From assembly GCF_026914185.1 (NCBI RefSeq), contig NC_070563.1, forward strand, positions 6,345,001 through 6,409,000: a DNA stretch of 64,000 nucleotides. Direction: 5' to 3'. Numbering within the stretch: the stretch's first letter is position 1; each line of letters begins with the position of its first letter. The notes under the pieces were generated by a model. That model saw nothing but the letters and a program-made list of their open reading frames with translations, ran no database searches and was not told where the DNA came from. The DNA is from Puccinia triticina. Its lineage: Eukaryota; Basidiomycota; Pucciniomycetes; Pucciniales; Pucciniaceae. The translations under genes were made by a program, and so were the position numbers. This document shows, piece by piece, positions 10,256-20,508 of this stretch.

Positions 10256-13200
10256 CTAATTGCCCTGGGTTGATCTGCGGATTGGAACCCTGCCTGTGGG
10301 CTTTGTTAAGAATTCGGCAGCGTTGTTTGCGGACTTGACGTAGAGTAGGTTGATGAGGCCTGCCAGAATGAGTTCCCTTACGAAATGGAGCCGTATGGAC
10401 ATGTGTTTAGTCCTGAAGCTGTTCTGAGACGTCTCGCTTTTTGCAAGATTGATCGCGCCCCGGTTGTCCATATGTACACTGATTCCTTTTAGATCCGGAA
10501 ATACTCTGGTCTCTCCGGCTAAGCTTGCTGTCCACGCTAGATCCCTTCCTAGGTCCGAGAAGGCCTTGTACTCCGCCTCGGTGGTGGATAGCGAAACTGT
10601 GGTTTGTTTAGTTGACTTCCAGTTGACTAAGTGACTGCCAGTGAGAACGACATAGCCGGTGGTGGAGCGGCGAGTATCGGGGCAGTTGCCCCAGTCGGAG
10701 TCAACGAAGGCTTGCACGGATGTGGCTTTCTCTTTGATGTAGTTAAGGCCAACGTGTCGTGTTCTGATTAGGTAGCGAAATACCTGGACTGCCGAGTGAT
10801 AGTGTTTGATGCCTGGTTGTTCAAGGTACTGGGATAGCGAGCTCACCGCATATGCAATATCCGGGCGGGTCCAGATGCTGAGATAGTTTAGAGACCCCAC
10901 CAGTGCTCTGTAGTTCACTCCTAGCTCCTGGAATTGCTTGATTTCTGCTAGAGATGCTTTCTTCAAGTATTCCCTTGGGTTGAGAGGGCAGGATGCCGGA
11001 TGAAGGTCGGTCATCCCAAACTCCTGGAGCTTGCGGTCGATATATTGAGTCTGATTGATTTCGATGCCGCCTTCGTGCCGGTCGATGTTCATTCCTAGCA
11101 AGAACTCCGCGTCGCCCATATACTTTATTTCGAACTCCCTTTCCATTTCGTCTTTGAAGACCTCCGGCTTGTCGCTGATGATGACGAGGTCATCAACATG
11201 CGCGAATATCCAGGTTGCTGGCTTGCCTGTCGACGCCGTCCGCCAGAAGACACAAGGGTCAGACAGGGCCGCCTGGAATCCGATCGACTTGAGGTATGTT
11301 GAAAGTCGCTTGTACCAGACTAGCGGTGCTTGACGCAAGCCGTAGATCGCCTTTTTCAGCTCCAGGACGGAGTTGGGGGGGCAATCCAGCCCAGGAGGTG
11401 GCAGCAGGGTGACCCTATCTTCGAGCGGACATGTCAGAAAAGCCAATCGAACGTCCAGTTGGTGGATCTTGAGCCCGTTGTTTACCGCAAACGACAATAG
11501 GAATCGGAGTGAGGAGGGTTTGCCCGTTGGTGCGTACTTCGCTTCAAAGTTCAGCCCTTGGGTCTGCTTGAAGCCTTGTGCACAGATACGTGCTTTGAAT
11601 TCGACGACTTGGTTTTCGGACCCTAGTTTCTTCCGATATGCCCACGTAGATGGTATCGGGTCGTCGCTTTCAACCCTTATCCGAACTATCCAGACCTTGT
11701 GCTTGTCCATGTTAGCTATTTCTTTTTCCTCGGCGTCCTTCCAGTTCTGGCTCTCAGCACAAGCCATTGCTTGTTTATGATTCTTTGGCTCTATTGACAC
11801 AGAGACTGTGTAAGCCTGCTTGCGCTCACGCTTGCCCTCGAGTATATTGCGCTTGTCGATTCCTCCGATGATTAGCCGCCCCGGGGCTTGGTCGCTTCCC
11901 TCTGTGGTTGGTGTTATCGCCTGATTCGGCTCGGTGTTGCCAGTGCTTGTTTTGAGATTATTGAGGATGTCGCGCATGTCGGCCTCTTCATCCTGCTGTT
12001 CAGCCTGCTCCTCAGGCCGCGTCTCATCCGGCAGGGCCGGCTCGTCCTCAAAGGGTAATTCAGGTGCGGCGTTGAAGATTGGAAGTCTGTTGGCTCCCAC
12101 AAAAGTAGGCCCCCTATGGAGTGGACCCACGTGCGGAAAGTTTGCTTCGTCGAAGTGGACATGTTTTGCTGTGATCACTTGCTTGTCTTCATGACGGAGA
12201 ATCTTGTACAACAAGTAGTCGTTTTCATACCCTAAAAGCGTGCCCTCCCACAAAATGGGACTAAATTTTGAGTCACGGTTCTGTTTAGGTTTCACCACCC
12301 AGACTCGGCAGCCGAAGGGTCGAAAGAAGTTCATATTCGGCCGTGTCTTGAAGAGCAGTTCGACAGGTGACTTGGTGCTTCTAGATAGCGACAGGAGGCA
12401 GTTGGTGGTTGCAGCGGCTGTTTTTACCGCCTCACCCCACCATTCCGGCGCTAGGTTTGCCTGCATAATCATGCATCGCGTCATGTCAATGATCGTCCTG
12501 TTGGCCCGTTCAGCGATCCCGTTGTTCTGAGGCGTGTAGGGGGGAGCAATGTTGTGTTGAACGCCCGCTTCCTTGAGCAGGTCCCCGAGGGTGTGATTGC
12601 AGAACTCGCCACCGCCGTCAGTGACTAACTTCTTCAGAGTCTGGCCAGTTTGCTTCTCAAACAAGGTCTTAAAGTCCTGTATTGCCGCCGGTGCCTGGCT
12701 CTTCTCCTTTAAGATCGCGGTGTGTATGTAGCCGGTGTGCTGGTCGACTAGGGTAAGGAAGTAGCGCGCACCTCCATTGGTTGGAGGCGTTATTGGGCCT
12801 ACCAGATCGCCGTGGATAACTTCGAGGGCCGCGTTTGTTTCCTTGAAGTGGCCTTTGCAAGGCTGCCTTGTGACTTTTCCTTGCATGCAAGCATCGCATG
12901 CGTGAGTTTTCTTCAGGTCTAGCTTTTCCGAAGTTGCCGCCGCGATCCTGCTGGCGCTAGCATGGCCCAGTCGATTGTGCCATTTGACGAAATCCGACTG
13001 AGCGGGCTTTTCTGCAAACAGTCCTACCGCAATGTTGGTAGGGTCGAGAACTCCCTGTATTTCTAGCAGGTCATTGCTTAGGTCAACTTCTATAGATTTG
13101 CCGTCGTCGACATCCTCTCGGTTGACTATGGCTTTTGTCTTCAGGAGCTGTACAAACGAGACTAGGTTGCGCGTGAGTCTTGGCACGTAGAGCGCGTCAC

Positions 13201-14278
13201 GGAGTTTGAGGGTGCCTCCGTTTGCTAGTATTAGAGTCGCGTCTCCTTTTGCTGTGGCCACGAGCTCACCCAGGCCGCTTCCAGTGGCTATTCCGATAGA
13301 GACTGGTTGCGTACTGGTGAAGTAGGACAGGGATGTCAGCATGTGGTTGCTGGCTCCCAAGTCCAAGATTGTCGTTTGAAGCTTGCTTTCAGCTGTGTCG
13401 TGATGATAGCTGAATGACAGGCGGATACCGCTGGAGGAGCCTGCGGTTGGTGTGGCGGTGGTGTGAAGAGACGTAGCTTTCTTCTGGTCCTCCCTCTTCT
13501 TCTTAAGAATGCCTGGGTGAAGAGTCCAGCATTCCTCGGGTGGATGGCCAGCGAGGGTATTGTGGTCTCCAATGCACCTGATTGGGTTGTATGGTTTCTT
13601 GCGCTTGGTGCCTTGGTGAGCTGGGGCATTGGTAGCGAGAGCCGTGGTTGTTGGTGTAGCTGTTGTGCTGATGGTCTTGGAGGTCTTCTCAAAGCGGCCG
13701 ATCTCCCTAAGTTTTACTAATAGCATCTTTGGTTTGCCTAGCGCGTTCATGTCGCCGAAGAGGTTTTGCATGAGTAAAGGCTGCTTCTTTGTGATGCGAC
13801 TGATGATGCTGCAGCATACTACGAAGTCGGGGACGTCCATGCTTAGGGATTCAAACTTTGCAAGACAGTCTTCAATCCTTTCGATGTATTTCGACATATC
13901 ACCTTCATATTGTGTGTCTTCCCATTGAGCCCAGACTTCGTATCCAGCGAGTATCAAGTCCGAGGCGTAGACCGATTTGAACATTTGCCAGAGCGCATAG
14001 GGGTTTCCAGAGTTAGTCTTGTTAACAATCGTGTTGAATACGCCGTCCAACAAGTTCATGCAAAGTATATTTGCCGTCCTGACCATTTTTCTTTGGGTTT
14101 TCTTGTTTGGGTCTGGTATTGGAGGATTATCGATGAATCTTGCTAGGTCGTGTTCGTCAAGAGCCATTCGAACCTTTTTCTCCCAAATTTCAAAGTTATT
14201 GCCGGTGAATCGAGGCACTTTCATCGAGGATTTCCCGTCGTCGCTGGAGCTACTCGAGTCTCCATTGGTATCGGCCAT
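10256..14278 (-). CDS. Ty1/copia Gag-Pol polyprotein, intact 1340-codon frame
   Basis: One uninterrupted frame with the copia domain order. Residues about 20-200: UBN2-type Gag (VPRFTGNNFEIWEKK). About 235-255: a C/H-rich stretch. 304-313: protease-like ILDLGASNHM. 433-475: GAG-pre-integrase (WHNRLGHA, CDACMQGK). About 487-600: integrase with D489, D554, E590 (HGDLVGP, VTDGGGEF, NGIAERAN). About 880-1100: reverse transcriptase with AHVDDLVII at about 1026. About 1190-1330: RNase H (VDSDWG, TTEAEY, MDNRGA). Integrase before RT makes it copia. It encodes the proteins for its own reverse transcription and integration. Odd: the protease motif reads DLGA where copia proteases have DSGA, and QLDVRLAFL replaces the usual QLDVKSAFL. 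No stop or frameshift, so a young insertion, but the 3' LTR is missing. Confidence 0.95.
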   Translation of the reverse strand: MADTNGDSSSSSDDGKSSMKVPRFTGNNFEIWEKKVRMALDEHDLARFIDNPPIPDPNKKTQRKMVRTANILCMNLLDGVFNTIVNKTNSGNPYALWQMFKSVYASDLILAGYEVWAQWEDTQYEGDMSKYIERIEDCLAKFESLSMDVPDFVVCCSIISRITKKQPLLMQNLFGDMNALGKPKMLLVKLREIGRFEKTSKTISTTATPTTTALATNAPAHQGTKRKKPYNPIRCIGDHNTLAGHPPEECWTLHPGILKKKREDQKKATSLHTTATPTAGSSSGIRLSFSYHHDTAESKLQTTILDLGASNHMLTSLSYFTSTQPVSIGIATGSGLGELVATAKGDATLILANGGTLKLRDALYVPRLTRNLVSFVQLLKTKAIVNREDVDDGKSIEVDLSNDLLEIQGVLDPTNIAVGLFAEKPAQSDFVKWHNRLGHASASRIAAATSEKLDLKKTHACDACMQGKVTRQPCKGHFKETNAALEVIHGDLVGPITPPTNGGARYFLTLVDQHTGYIHTAILKEKSQAPAAIQDFKTLFEKQTGQTLKKLVTDGGGEFCNHTLGDLLKEAGVQHNIAPPYTPQNNGIAERANRTIIDMTRCMIMQANLAPEWWGEAVKTAAATTNCLLSLSRSTKSPVELLFKTRPNMNFFRPFGCRVWVVKPKQNRDSKFSPILWEGTLLGYENDYLLYKILRHEDKQVITAKHVHFDEANFPHVGPLHRGPTFVGANRLPIFNAAPELPFEDEPALPDETRPEEQAEQQDEEADMRDILNNLKTSTGNTEPNQAITPTTEGSDQAPGRLIIGGIDKRNILEGKRERKQAYTVSVSIEPKNHKQAMACAESQNWKDAEEKEIANMDKHKVWIVRIRVESDDPIPSTWAYRKKLGSENQVVEFKARICAQGFKQTQGLNFEAKYAPTGKPSSLRFLLSFAVNNGLKIHQLDVRLAFLTCPLEDRVTLLPPPGLDCPPNSVLELKKAIYGLRQAPLVWYKRLSTYLKSIGFQAALSDPCVFWRTASTGKPATWIFAHVDDLVIISDKPEVFKDEMEREFEIKYMGDAEFLLGMNIDRHEGGIEINQTQYIDRKLQEFGMTDLHPASCPLNPREYLKKASLAEIKQFQELGVNYRALVGSLNYLSIWTRPDIAYAVSSLSQYLEQPGIKHYHSAVQVFRYLIRTRHVGLNYIKEKATSVQAFVDSDWGNCPDTRRSTTGYVVLTGSHLVNWKSTKQTTVSLSTTEAEYKAFSDLGRDLAWTASLAGETRVFPDLKGISVHMDNRGAINLAKSETSQNSFRTKHMSIRLHFVRELILAGLINLLYVKSANNAAEFLTKPTGRVPIRRSTQGN

Positions 14279-14343
14279 ATTGCCTTGCTCTGCTTTCAGT
14301 AAGTCCTGGGTTTCTCGAGGCCAAAGCGCCGAGACTGTAAATC

Positions 14344-15026
14344 TGAAAGATTAAGGAGAACTGAAATGCATTTCTCTTAGACTGTTTGTTCTTGGGTTGA
14401 AGGGCTAGTTACAAGTTGTTTAGACAGGCAAACGGGTTTTTACCTGAAAGCAGTGCGAGTGACCGCCGCTGACTTAGACGTTGAGAGCAAGAAGTCTTGC
14501 GAGCCGTTATGTGGCCGGGTTTTTTCCAGGCTTGAACCTTTAGCTGAGACGGTCCGATAGAGATGCGCTCCCTACGCTTTCTGTTGAACGTAATGGTTGG
14601 CTCAGCATCTCTTTTTCTCGGCCGTTGTCTCTGGCTTAGGACCTCTCCACTTACTTAGCTCCTTTCCTGTTTGGTTAGGAGTGTTTGTGGTTCGGGTCTT
14701 GTTCTTGAGTTCTGGTGCTGCAAGTAACAGGGTCGAGCATTTAGCCACGACTAATTAGTTAGCTGGACGGTTCACAGTCGCTCACCTTTGGTGTTGGATG
14801 TGATCCTGTCCAGTAATGATGATCGACGGAGTTTGTCCGTGTTTTCGATCTTGCTGTCCTTGGTAGATGTACCTGCTATCATCAAAGTTGATGAAGTCAG
14901 TTTTCCATCTCCGCGAGCAGCTTGGGCTGCGGAAAGAGGTTTGCTTTGCTTACCTGATTCCGCAGCTTTTGTGGTTCGCGGCGCTTTCCTTAGATCGCGC
15001 CGTTTGCCGGGGTTTGTATTCTTACA
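14344..15026 (-). mobile_element. 5' LTR of the copia element
   Basis: On the minus strand the LTR starts TGTAAGAATACAAACC at 15026 and ends CTTTCA at 14344, 65 bp before the polyprotein ATG. The same start (TGTGAGAATACAGACC) and similar tail occur in the solo LTR at 58142-58956. It contains several donor-like words on the transcribed strand (CAGGTAAGC, AAAGGTGAGC, TTTCAGGTAAA). No partner LTR is present downstream of the stop codon at 10256. Confidence 0.75.
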
Positions 15027-15170
15027 GGTAGCGGTCAACCGCTGCGCCTAGCGAGTAGCGCAGTGGTTTTCTCAACAGCTTCCGCTACATGCCTCTGGGA
15101 TGTAGCGGTGTGAGCGCTGCGCTGCGCTAAATGACCGCTTTTTTGAGCGCAGCAGAGCGGTTACAACATT

Positions 15171-15484
15171 GTCACCAGGTACCTCTTTGCGGGTACCTTG
15201 TGTCCGTGGGCGGGTACCTTTGGGAAGGAAAAGCTAAATGGTCACAATCTTCAACGTGCCTGTCACATCACCTTCATTTGCTCACATCTTAAAAACAGCT
15301 TTGTGAGAGATAATGTCAAAACTTTAAATGATGGATTAATGCGATTTTTTTCTAAATCTTTTTATCATACCAGAGCAGTTGGATGATTTTTCATGGGTTT
15401 TTCAGGTTTAGGAGTACAACTGTTGTATAAATGCATGACAAATCATCACAGATAAATATAGAAATAATCACAATTTGCATAAAT
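15171..15484. other. Intergenic spacer between copia element and pectin lyase
   Basis: About 310 bp without an ORF of interest. A direct repeat of GGTACCT-N-GCGGGTACC character lies at 15177-15220. It contains the 3' untranslated region of the pectin lyase gene, which reads towards it. Confidence 0.5.
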
Positions 15485-17810
15485 TTAGACATGACCAACA
15501 CCACATGAGCCTGGCACTCCATTTTGTATGCTTGCAGCTGGTAAAGCTTGAGCTTGAGTAACCTCTGTTCGCCCCTATTTTTTCAATCATTTAGCCGCTA
15601 ATTTGAGTGTGGATTCTATTTGATTTTCAATTAAAAAGACTTACTCTAAAACTATTCAAGGCTTGGGTGTCTACAGCAAAGTTGTAATTTGATGACTGAA
15701 TCATGAGATTACTGACACAAGGTCTGCCAAGAGCTGCTGTGCAGAGATTAGAATCTTCATTTCTGAAGGGTATAAAAGACTTTCCACCATCTTTTGTTTT
15801 TAAATCACTGTTGTTTTGGATTTTAACATTCTTGAAAACGTTGCCTTCTGCCAACACATTGCTTCCTTGACCCACTTGGATTGTCTCGCCTCTTTTTGGG
15901 GTAAAAATTGTCTTTCTTCGTGAGCCAGAGTTTTCATAGGAACTTGCTAGATTTGATCTGAAAGAAAAAAAGGGAAAATGTGGAGAAGAATCTTACACAA
16001 TATTGGTGTGTAGGTTGTTATAGCTGCGAAAGATTAAACGTCTTGTGAGAATTTTTGAGGGTGTAGAAATTGGCCTAAGCCCTTTCATTGAAAAGGACTC
16101 ACTAATGCAGTAGGACCTTTGGATTCCCTGAACCTCCGGTTCGTGGACTTCTTCCTGAGGTTGAATCAATACAACTGATTGAGGATCGTCACATCATTTG
16201 TCAGACACTTTTTCATTACTCAATCTGATGGGTTTTTCTGTTGTGTTGTATTGATAGAGAAAAGAAGAAAATCAGACTAGAACCCAACTTGCGAGCCATT
16301 GTGATTTGATCATTTGGTCCTGAGAATAGTGCATTCCAGTAATGTCGGCTAATAACTCACCCAATTGTCAGTGTTAAAATTTTAAAAAACATTCAGGATT
16401 GAATTCAATTGCAATAATAGCCAAGTTGAGTCCACTCACTCGTTACACTTTGAAGACCATTTAGTTTTGCCCGAAAAGAGATTATTGGATATTGTGATAC
16501 CCGTATTGGCCTCGGTAGCACTTGATTTTCCGCCACTGACAATCATTTGACGACCTATGTTGCTGAAGGAGCAATGGTCAATCCATATCTACACACAAAG
16601 AAAATACATGTGAGAATGGGTTGTTAATGATTATTAGAGAAACAAAATGAATCACATTACTTGCGCCATTGAATGATAACGCATCACCTCCCCAGACCTG
16701 ACGATTACAGTTAGAAGGGCCGAGGGTTTAACGAACTTGCATTTAAATACAGAGAGAAAAAAATACTGACTACCGATGGATTGAGCCAAGTAATGTGAAC
16801 ATTCTGGTCAAGTGAGATCACAACTTCTTCAGTGAATGCTAGATCATAGAGATTGGACGGGACATACAAACCTGTATTATAACATTTTGGACCTTATTCA
16901 GGGCCAGCCTGTTGGAATAAAACACACGATCAAATTAGCCATCTATGCAGATGAGAAGCCTTGTAAATTGGCCATGACACTTACCCTTTTCCTTTGATAA
17001 TTGCTGTTGCGCCGACACCCAATAAAGTCTTGTGGCTTGCCACTTTTATAGGCTCCAAGCCAGAAGCTTGGAGTGAAACCTGGGTGGAACAATGGTTATC
17101 AATGGTGTAAGCTTAAAAGGTTGCGTTTTTATACCCATGCGTACTTGTAAATTACCGGCAAGTGGTTTTTCTTTGCTACACCAGTCATCTAAATCAGTGA
17201 GACCAGTTAGCTGGAATTCTACCTTCAGTTGATCGCCGGAACTGTAGAAAACTTACTGAAATTCCTTGCTACTTGTACTTGAAGCCCGTTAGAGCAAGGT
17301 TTCCATGGACGGCTATAAAAAGCAGTGAAATGTAACCATTCAAAACGAGAGGCGTTAGAACGAAAACTCAGAGGGAAACTAATCAAGAAATTTTTGGACA
17401 TACCAACCGGGGGCGGTTATGTTTCGAGAGGGAAGGGTGAAGTCGTAAGTTTTACGAATTAAAATCACGCGGGGAACCTTATCGGTGAGCCAGGCTTGTA
17501 GCTCCGCTGTATCCCTTGGGGTTTGTGGCGCGGCATTTCCACCACCGGTAACTTTAGAACCGAAACCAAATGGGACCGGTTTCCCGTTACTGGGTGGATT
17601 TATTGGAGTCCCACCCTCAGTCGTGCTGGGTCGCGGATCAGGCGAAGGAGGCCTTTTCTGATTACTTCCAGATGGTTTGGTTGTGCCTTGTGGGGAGCGG
17701 GGATCCATGTTACGATGAAGAGTAGATGTTTCGGTAGACTTGCTGGCCGCGTTTACGACGATAGAGAGCACCTGTAAACCGAGAAAAACGAGAGCTAGTG
17801 AACCGACCAT
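15485..17810 (-). CDS. Secreted pectin lyase (PL1 family), 13 exons
   Basis: Exons: 17810-17404, 17312-17257, 17188-17145, 17079-16985, 16908-16872, 16803-16774, 16697-16656, 16588-16440, 16348-16289, 16174-16103, about 16023-15998, 15957-15645, 15562-15485, about 469 aa in one frame. Residues 1-22 form a signal peptide (MVGSLALVFLGLQVLSIVVNA). A Pro/Ser/Thr-rich linker of about 60 residues follows, then the parallel beta-helix enzyme: GFGSKVTGGG, KTLLGVGATAIIKGKG, NVHITWLNPSVVWGGDA, IWIDHCSFSNIGRQM, HYWNALFSG, TSGRSPRTGG, VLAEGNVFKNV. WIDH, the GRQ arginine and TSGRSP are pectin-lyase signatures. The enzyme cleaves methyl-esterified pectin outside the cell by beta-elimination. Several exons are only 26-44 nt. 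One donor (after NVIIQ) is weak GTTTGT. A working gene as far as can be seen. Confidence 0.9.
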
Positions 17811-18719
17811 TCCTCGTGAATTTGAGTTTTCTATCCAACCAATGCGAGTTTATTGCTGAGGTGAATGGATGGAATTATTTTAATTGAATTTGCTAGGGTT
17901 TGAGAAATATTACAGTTTGAGAAATATGAACTAATCGACACGTGGAAAAAATAAAGGACAACTGGATGCCAGGTGACACCCTAGTCATGTTACTATTTGC
18001 ACATAAGCACTTACGGCTGATGGGCTCAGCTCCTTGCTGAGACAATGCTAACCCGTTGTCCAGCAATCAGCACCTTCAGCTGGGCAGCCACACCGAAGGG
18101 TAACCCTCAGGTCAATGGCCAATGCATGTTGGCTGTTGGACTGGGCAAACTCTCATGTCACTATCCCCGTAGCATTGGCCACTGAGCTAGGTAACCACCT
18201 GGCTCAACGCGAAGTGAATACTGGCCATGGGTTGCGCGACATGTTGGCTTAATGGCTGGTCGCCAAGCTGGGCGAGGCCATCCAAGAAGTCGCGAAGCTC
18301 GATAGCCCGTGAACACTGGCCATTGAGCCGGGGATCGCTCAGCCCGATGGCGATACATACCCAAAAACTCGTTAGTCGCAGTGCTACATATCTCTTGAAA
18401 AATAGATGGACCGGGAGAAAAAATGGGGAGGGATGCCCTTGACGGTTTTACCAAGAAATATTGTCTACCAAACAACAGCAACAGTTGATTTTTGTTATGG
18501 CCTGGTGTTATACCTCTCCGGGGGAGAGTTGATGCCCGCTACGATCGTGTAGTCGGGTGGTACCTTTTCTTCCTTCCCCGGGGTTTTTACAATTTTACCA
18601 AAGCTGCATGCCCACTCCTTCAGCTGGACATCGACCGAGTGGATCATGAGGGAATGAGACACCAATAGAAGACTCCTGAGCTCCATCCTCAGTTTTACGC
18701 TCACCAAACATCAAGCACC

Positions 18720-18721
<2 letters not shown>
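17811..18721. other. Upstream region of pectin lyase; no assigned gene
   Basis: Contains the pectin lyase promoter side (17811 onward) and a GC-richer block with repeated ACTGGCCAT / CATTGGCCACTGAG phrases (18100-18360). On the minus strand 18707-18495 is a 70-codon frame with exon-like character (ends PPDYTIVAGINSPPERY). I could not attach flanking exons or a family, so it is not called as a gene. Confidence 0.35.

Positions 18722-18766
<45 letters not shown>
18722..18766. repeat. (CA)n microsatellite, about 22 units
   Basis: Uninterrupted AC dinucleotide run. Confidence 0.98.
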
Positions 18767-18768
<2 letters not shown>

Positions 18769-19271
18769 GTCGTGGTTACTGGGCCATGAGCATGGATGCT
18801 GATGCTAGGCTCGTCATCCATATATGTACGCAGCCAGGCAACGAGAGTATGTATTTATGTACCTTTCTCCAGACCCAGCTTCAAGCTTCAAGTGTACATA
18901 TGTATTTATGTAAACATTTGGATTTCTTGATGAAGCGACAGCTTATAGGAAATCCAAACATCGCACAACCTGGGGCCAAATGGGCCATGAGAGGAAAGGG
19001 CCGGTCGCTCAGAGTGGACCTGCTTCCGTGCCAACGGGCAATCGAGAACTGAAGAGTTGTCCGGGCAAAGCGGGCGCCTTTTTGTCTATGACGGGCAGAA
19101 GAAGCCAAGATGACAAGACCGCCTCCTATGCCGATCTCCTATACCTGGAGACCGCCGATCGCATCCACCAACAAAGGCCGATCTTTGCTCGCTCCTTTCT
19201 TTGGATACGCCTGGCAGCTATGGACAACGCACATATCCAGGGCCGTGCAATCATCCGGGTCGGGGCATGCA
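18767..19271. other. Spacer, nothing recognised
   Basis: Overlapping ORFs of 70-135 codons on both strands without family motifs. Probably chance ORFs in a GC-balanced stretch flanking the MULE insertion. Confidence 0.35.
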
Positions 19272-20015
19272 CTAACTTGACACAAGTCCCCCCTGGTGGG
19301 AGGCTCGCTGTGGCTGGCCGCGAAGCGGCCCCTCCCGCAGGGAGGGACTTGTGCACAAAGTCAAAATTTTGGCTGAGAAAGAAATCATGAATGGCTGGAG
19401 GAAAAATACTTAGCATCACCCAGCCTCCCCCTCAGCTCCTGTGGACCTGCCCCAGAGCCAAATTACACTTCTCAATCTCAGCTTTCAAATGGCGCTGGTC
19501 TCATCTCCTCAATCCTTATCATTTTTTCTGTACTAATGTTTTAAAAATAAAAAAACACAAAGAAATGTAAACCAAGGAATTACAACCATCATGCCTTGTG
19601 GATATTGGATTCACAAGCCTGCAGATATCTGCAGATCCTACACCTGTAGCCACCCAATTGTTGCAGATAGGATATTCAATTGTGCATATTATCAGAAAAT
19701 CCAAAATTGGATCTTCAGTGCAATGGAATATCCTCCAGGATTCCTTTGACCTCCAAAACGGATTCCTTCAATCAGTTTTGGAGTTTATGCCTCAAAAACT
19801 TGGGGGAGGGTGCCCATCAGCACTGCCAAGAAAACTGTCTATTCAGTTTTTCTTGTACATATTTTGGTGAATTTTAAATTTTGTTTTTGTGTTTTTAGGA
19901 TTGAAAATCCTTCCTTTGTCTGCCAGCCTGCAGACATTATTCATAAGCTCTCCTACGGAGAGCCCTCCGGGCGGGGTCCCCCAGACCCTCCGTTCGAGAG
20001 GCTTAGTTAAGCTAG
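19272..20015. mobile_element. Hairpin-ended Mutator-like element, copy 1 (9-bp duplication GGGCATGCA)
   Basis: Left end CTAACTTGACACAAGTCC, right end GGCTTAGTTAAGCTAG. GGGCATGCA is duplicated at 19263-19271 and 20016-20024 (one further G is shared). Just inside the left TIR, ACAAGTCCC ... GGGAGGGACTTGT closes a GC-rich hairpin with an inner GGCCGCGAAGCGGCC stem. Just inside the right TIR, AAGCCTCTCG...(RC) pairs around a CCTCCGGGCGGGG loop. Interior about 600 bp, AT-rich, no transposase; the same interior occurs inverted at 31609-32440 and 39354-41523. A 9-bp duplication is the Mutator (MULE) hallmark. Confidence 0.85.
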
Positions 20016-20508
20016 GGGCATGCATATGTTTCGAGACCTCTTGGTACCCAGACCGTGGTCTCGCTGAGGCGAGTCAGCGGGAGATATGGGCAACGGCACC
20101 GACCGGGCTTTCGCGGCCTGCAGGTTTGCTTCCGCTTCTTTGTGTGTACCGTCGAAGTTGTGTGTAGAGAGAGATACTTGCGGGCCGTAGAATAGTTTTT
20201 CAGTCGGTTTCTACGAATGAGTTTCCAGCCTCCTTGGCCTTCCTCAGACGGAATGCGCAAGTCACGATTGCCAATATTTGTCCCCGTCTCTCGCTGCATA
20301 GCACCACCCTTTCAGGCTGCCTTTATGCACCCGTTGCAGCACGACTCAGTCGACGTACTGCGGAGCTTTCCCACACTTTATAAGAGGAGCGCTGTCGCAT
20401 CCCCCAGCTGAAGCTCCCACCAACTGCCTTCCCCCATCTCTTCCCCCAATCGCCCCGTCCCCCCTACGTTCCAAGTCTTACCCTCACTACCAAAGATTCT
20501 CTTCCGAC
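20016..20508. other. Upstream region of the chitinase gene
   Basis: No ORF of note. A pyrimidine-rich stretch (CTTCCCCCATCTCTTCCCCC) at 20425-20470 and TTATAAGAGG near 20378-20388 look like a core promoter / transcription start region for the downstream GH18 gene. Confidence 0.45.

Larger units (their letters stand above)
10060..15170. repeat. Element rich in AGCGCAGCGGTT motifs, split by the copia insertion
   Basis: Left block 10063-10255 and right block 15027-15167 are built from AGCGCAGCGG / CCGCTGCGCT motifs. GCGCGCTACAAAAAGCGGTCA near the left edge matches, inverted, TGCGCTCAAAAAAGCGGTCA near the right edge. This is what a terminal-repeat MITE interrupted by the copia element would look like. 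Boundaries and duplication are not certain. Confidence 0.45.

Noticed and set aside
18495..18707. 70-codon minus-strand frame ending PPDYTIVAGINSPPERY
   Set aside because: Looks exon-like but neither upstream exons nor a family could be established, so not called as a gene.
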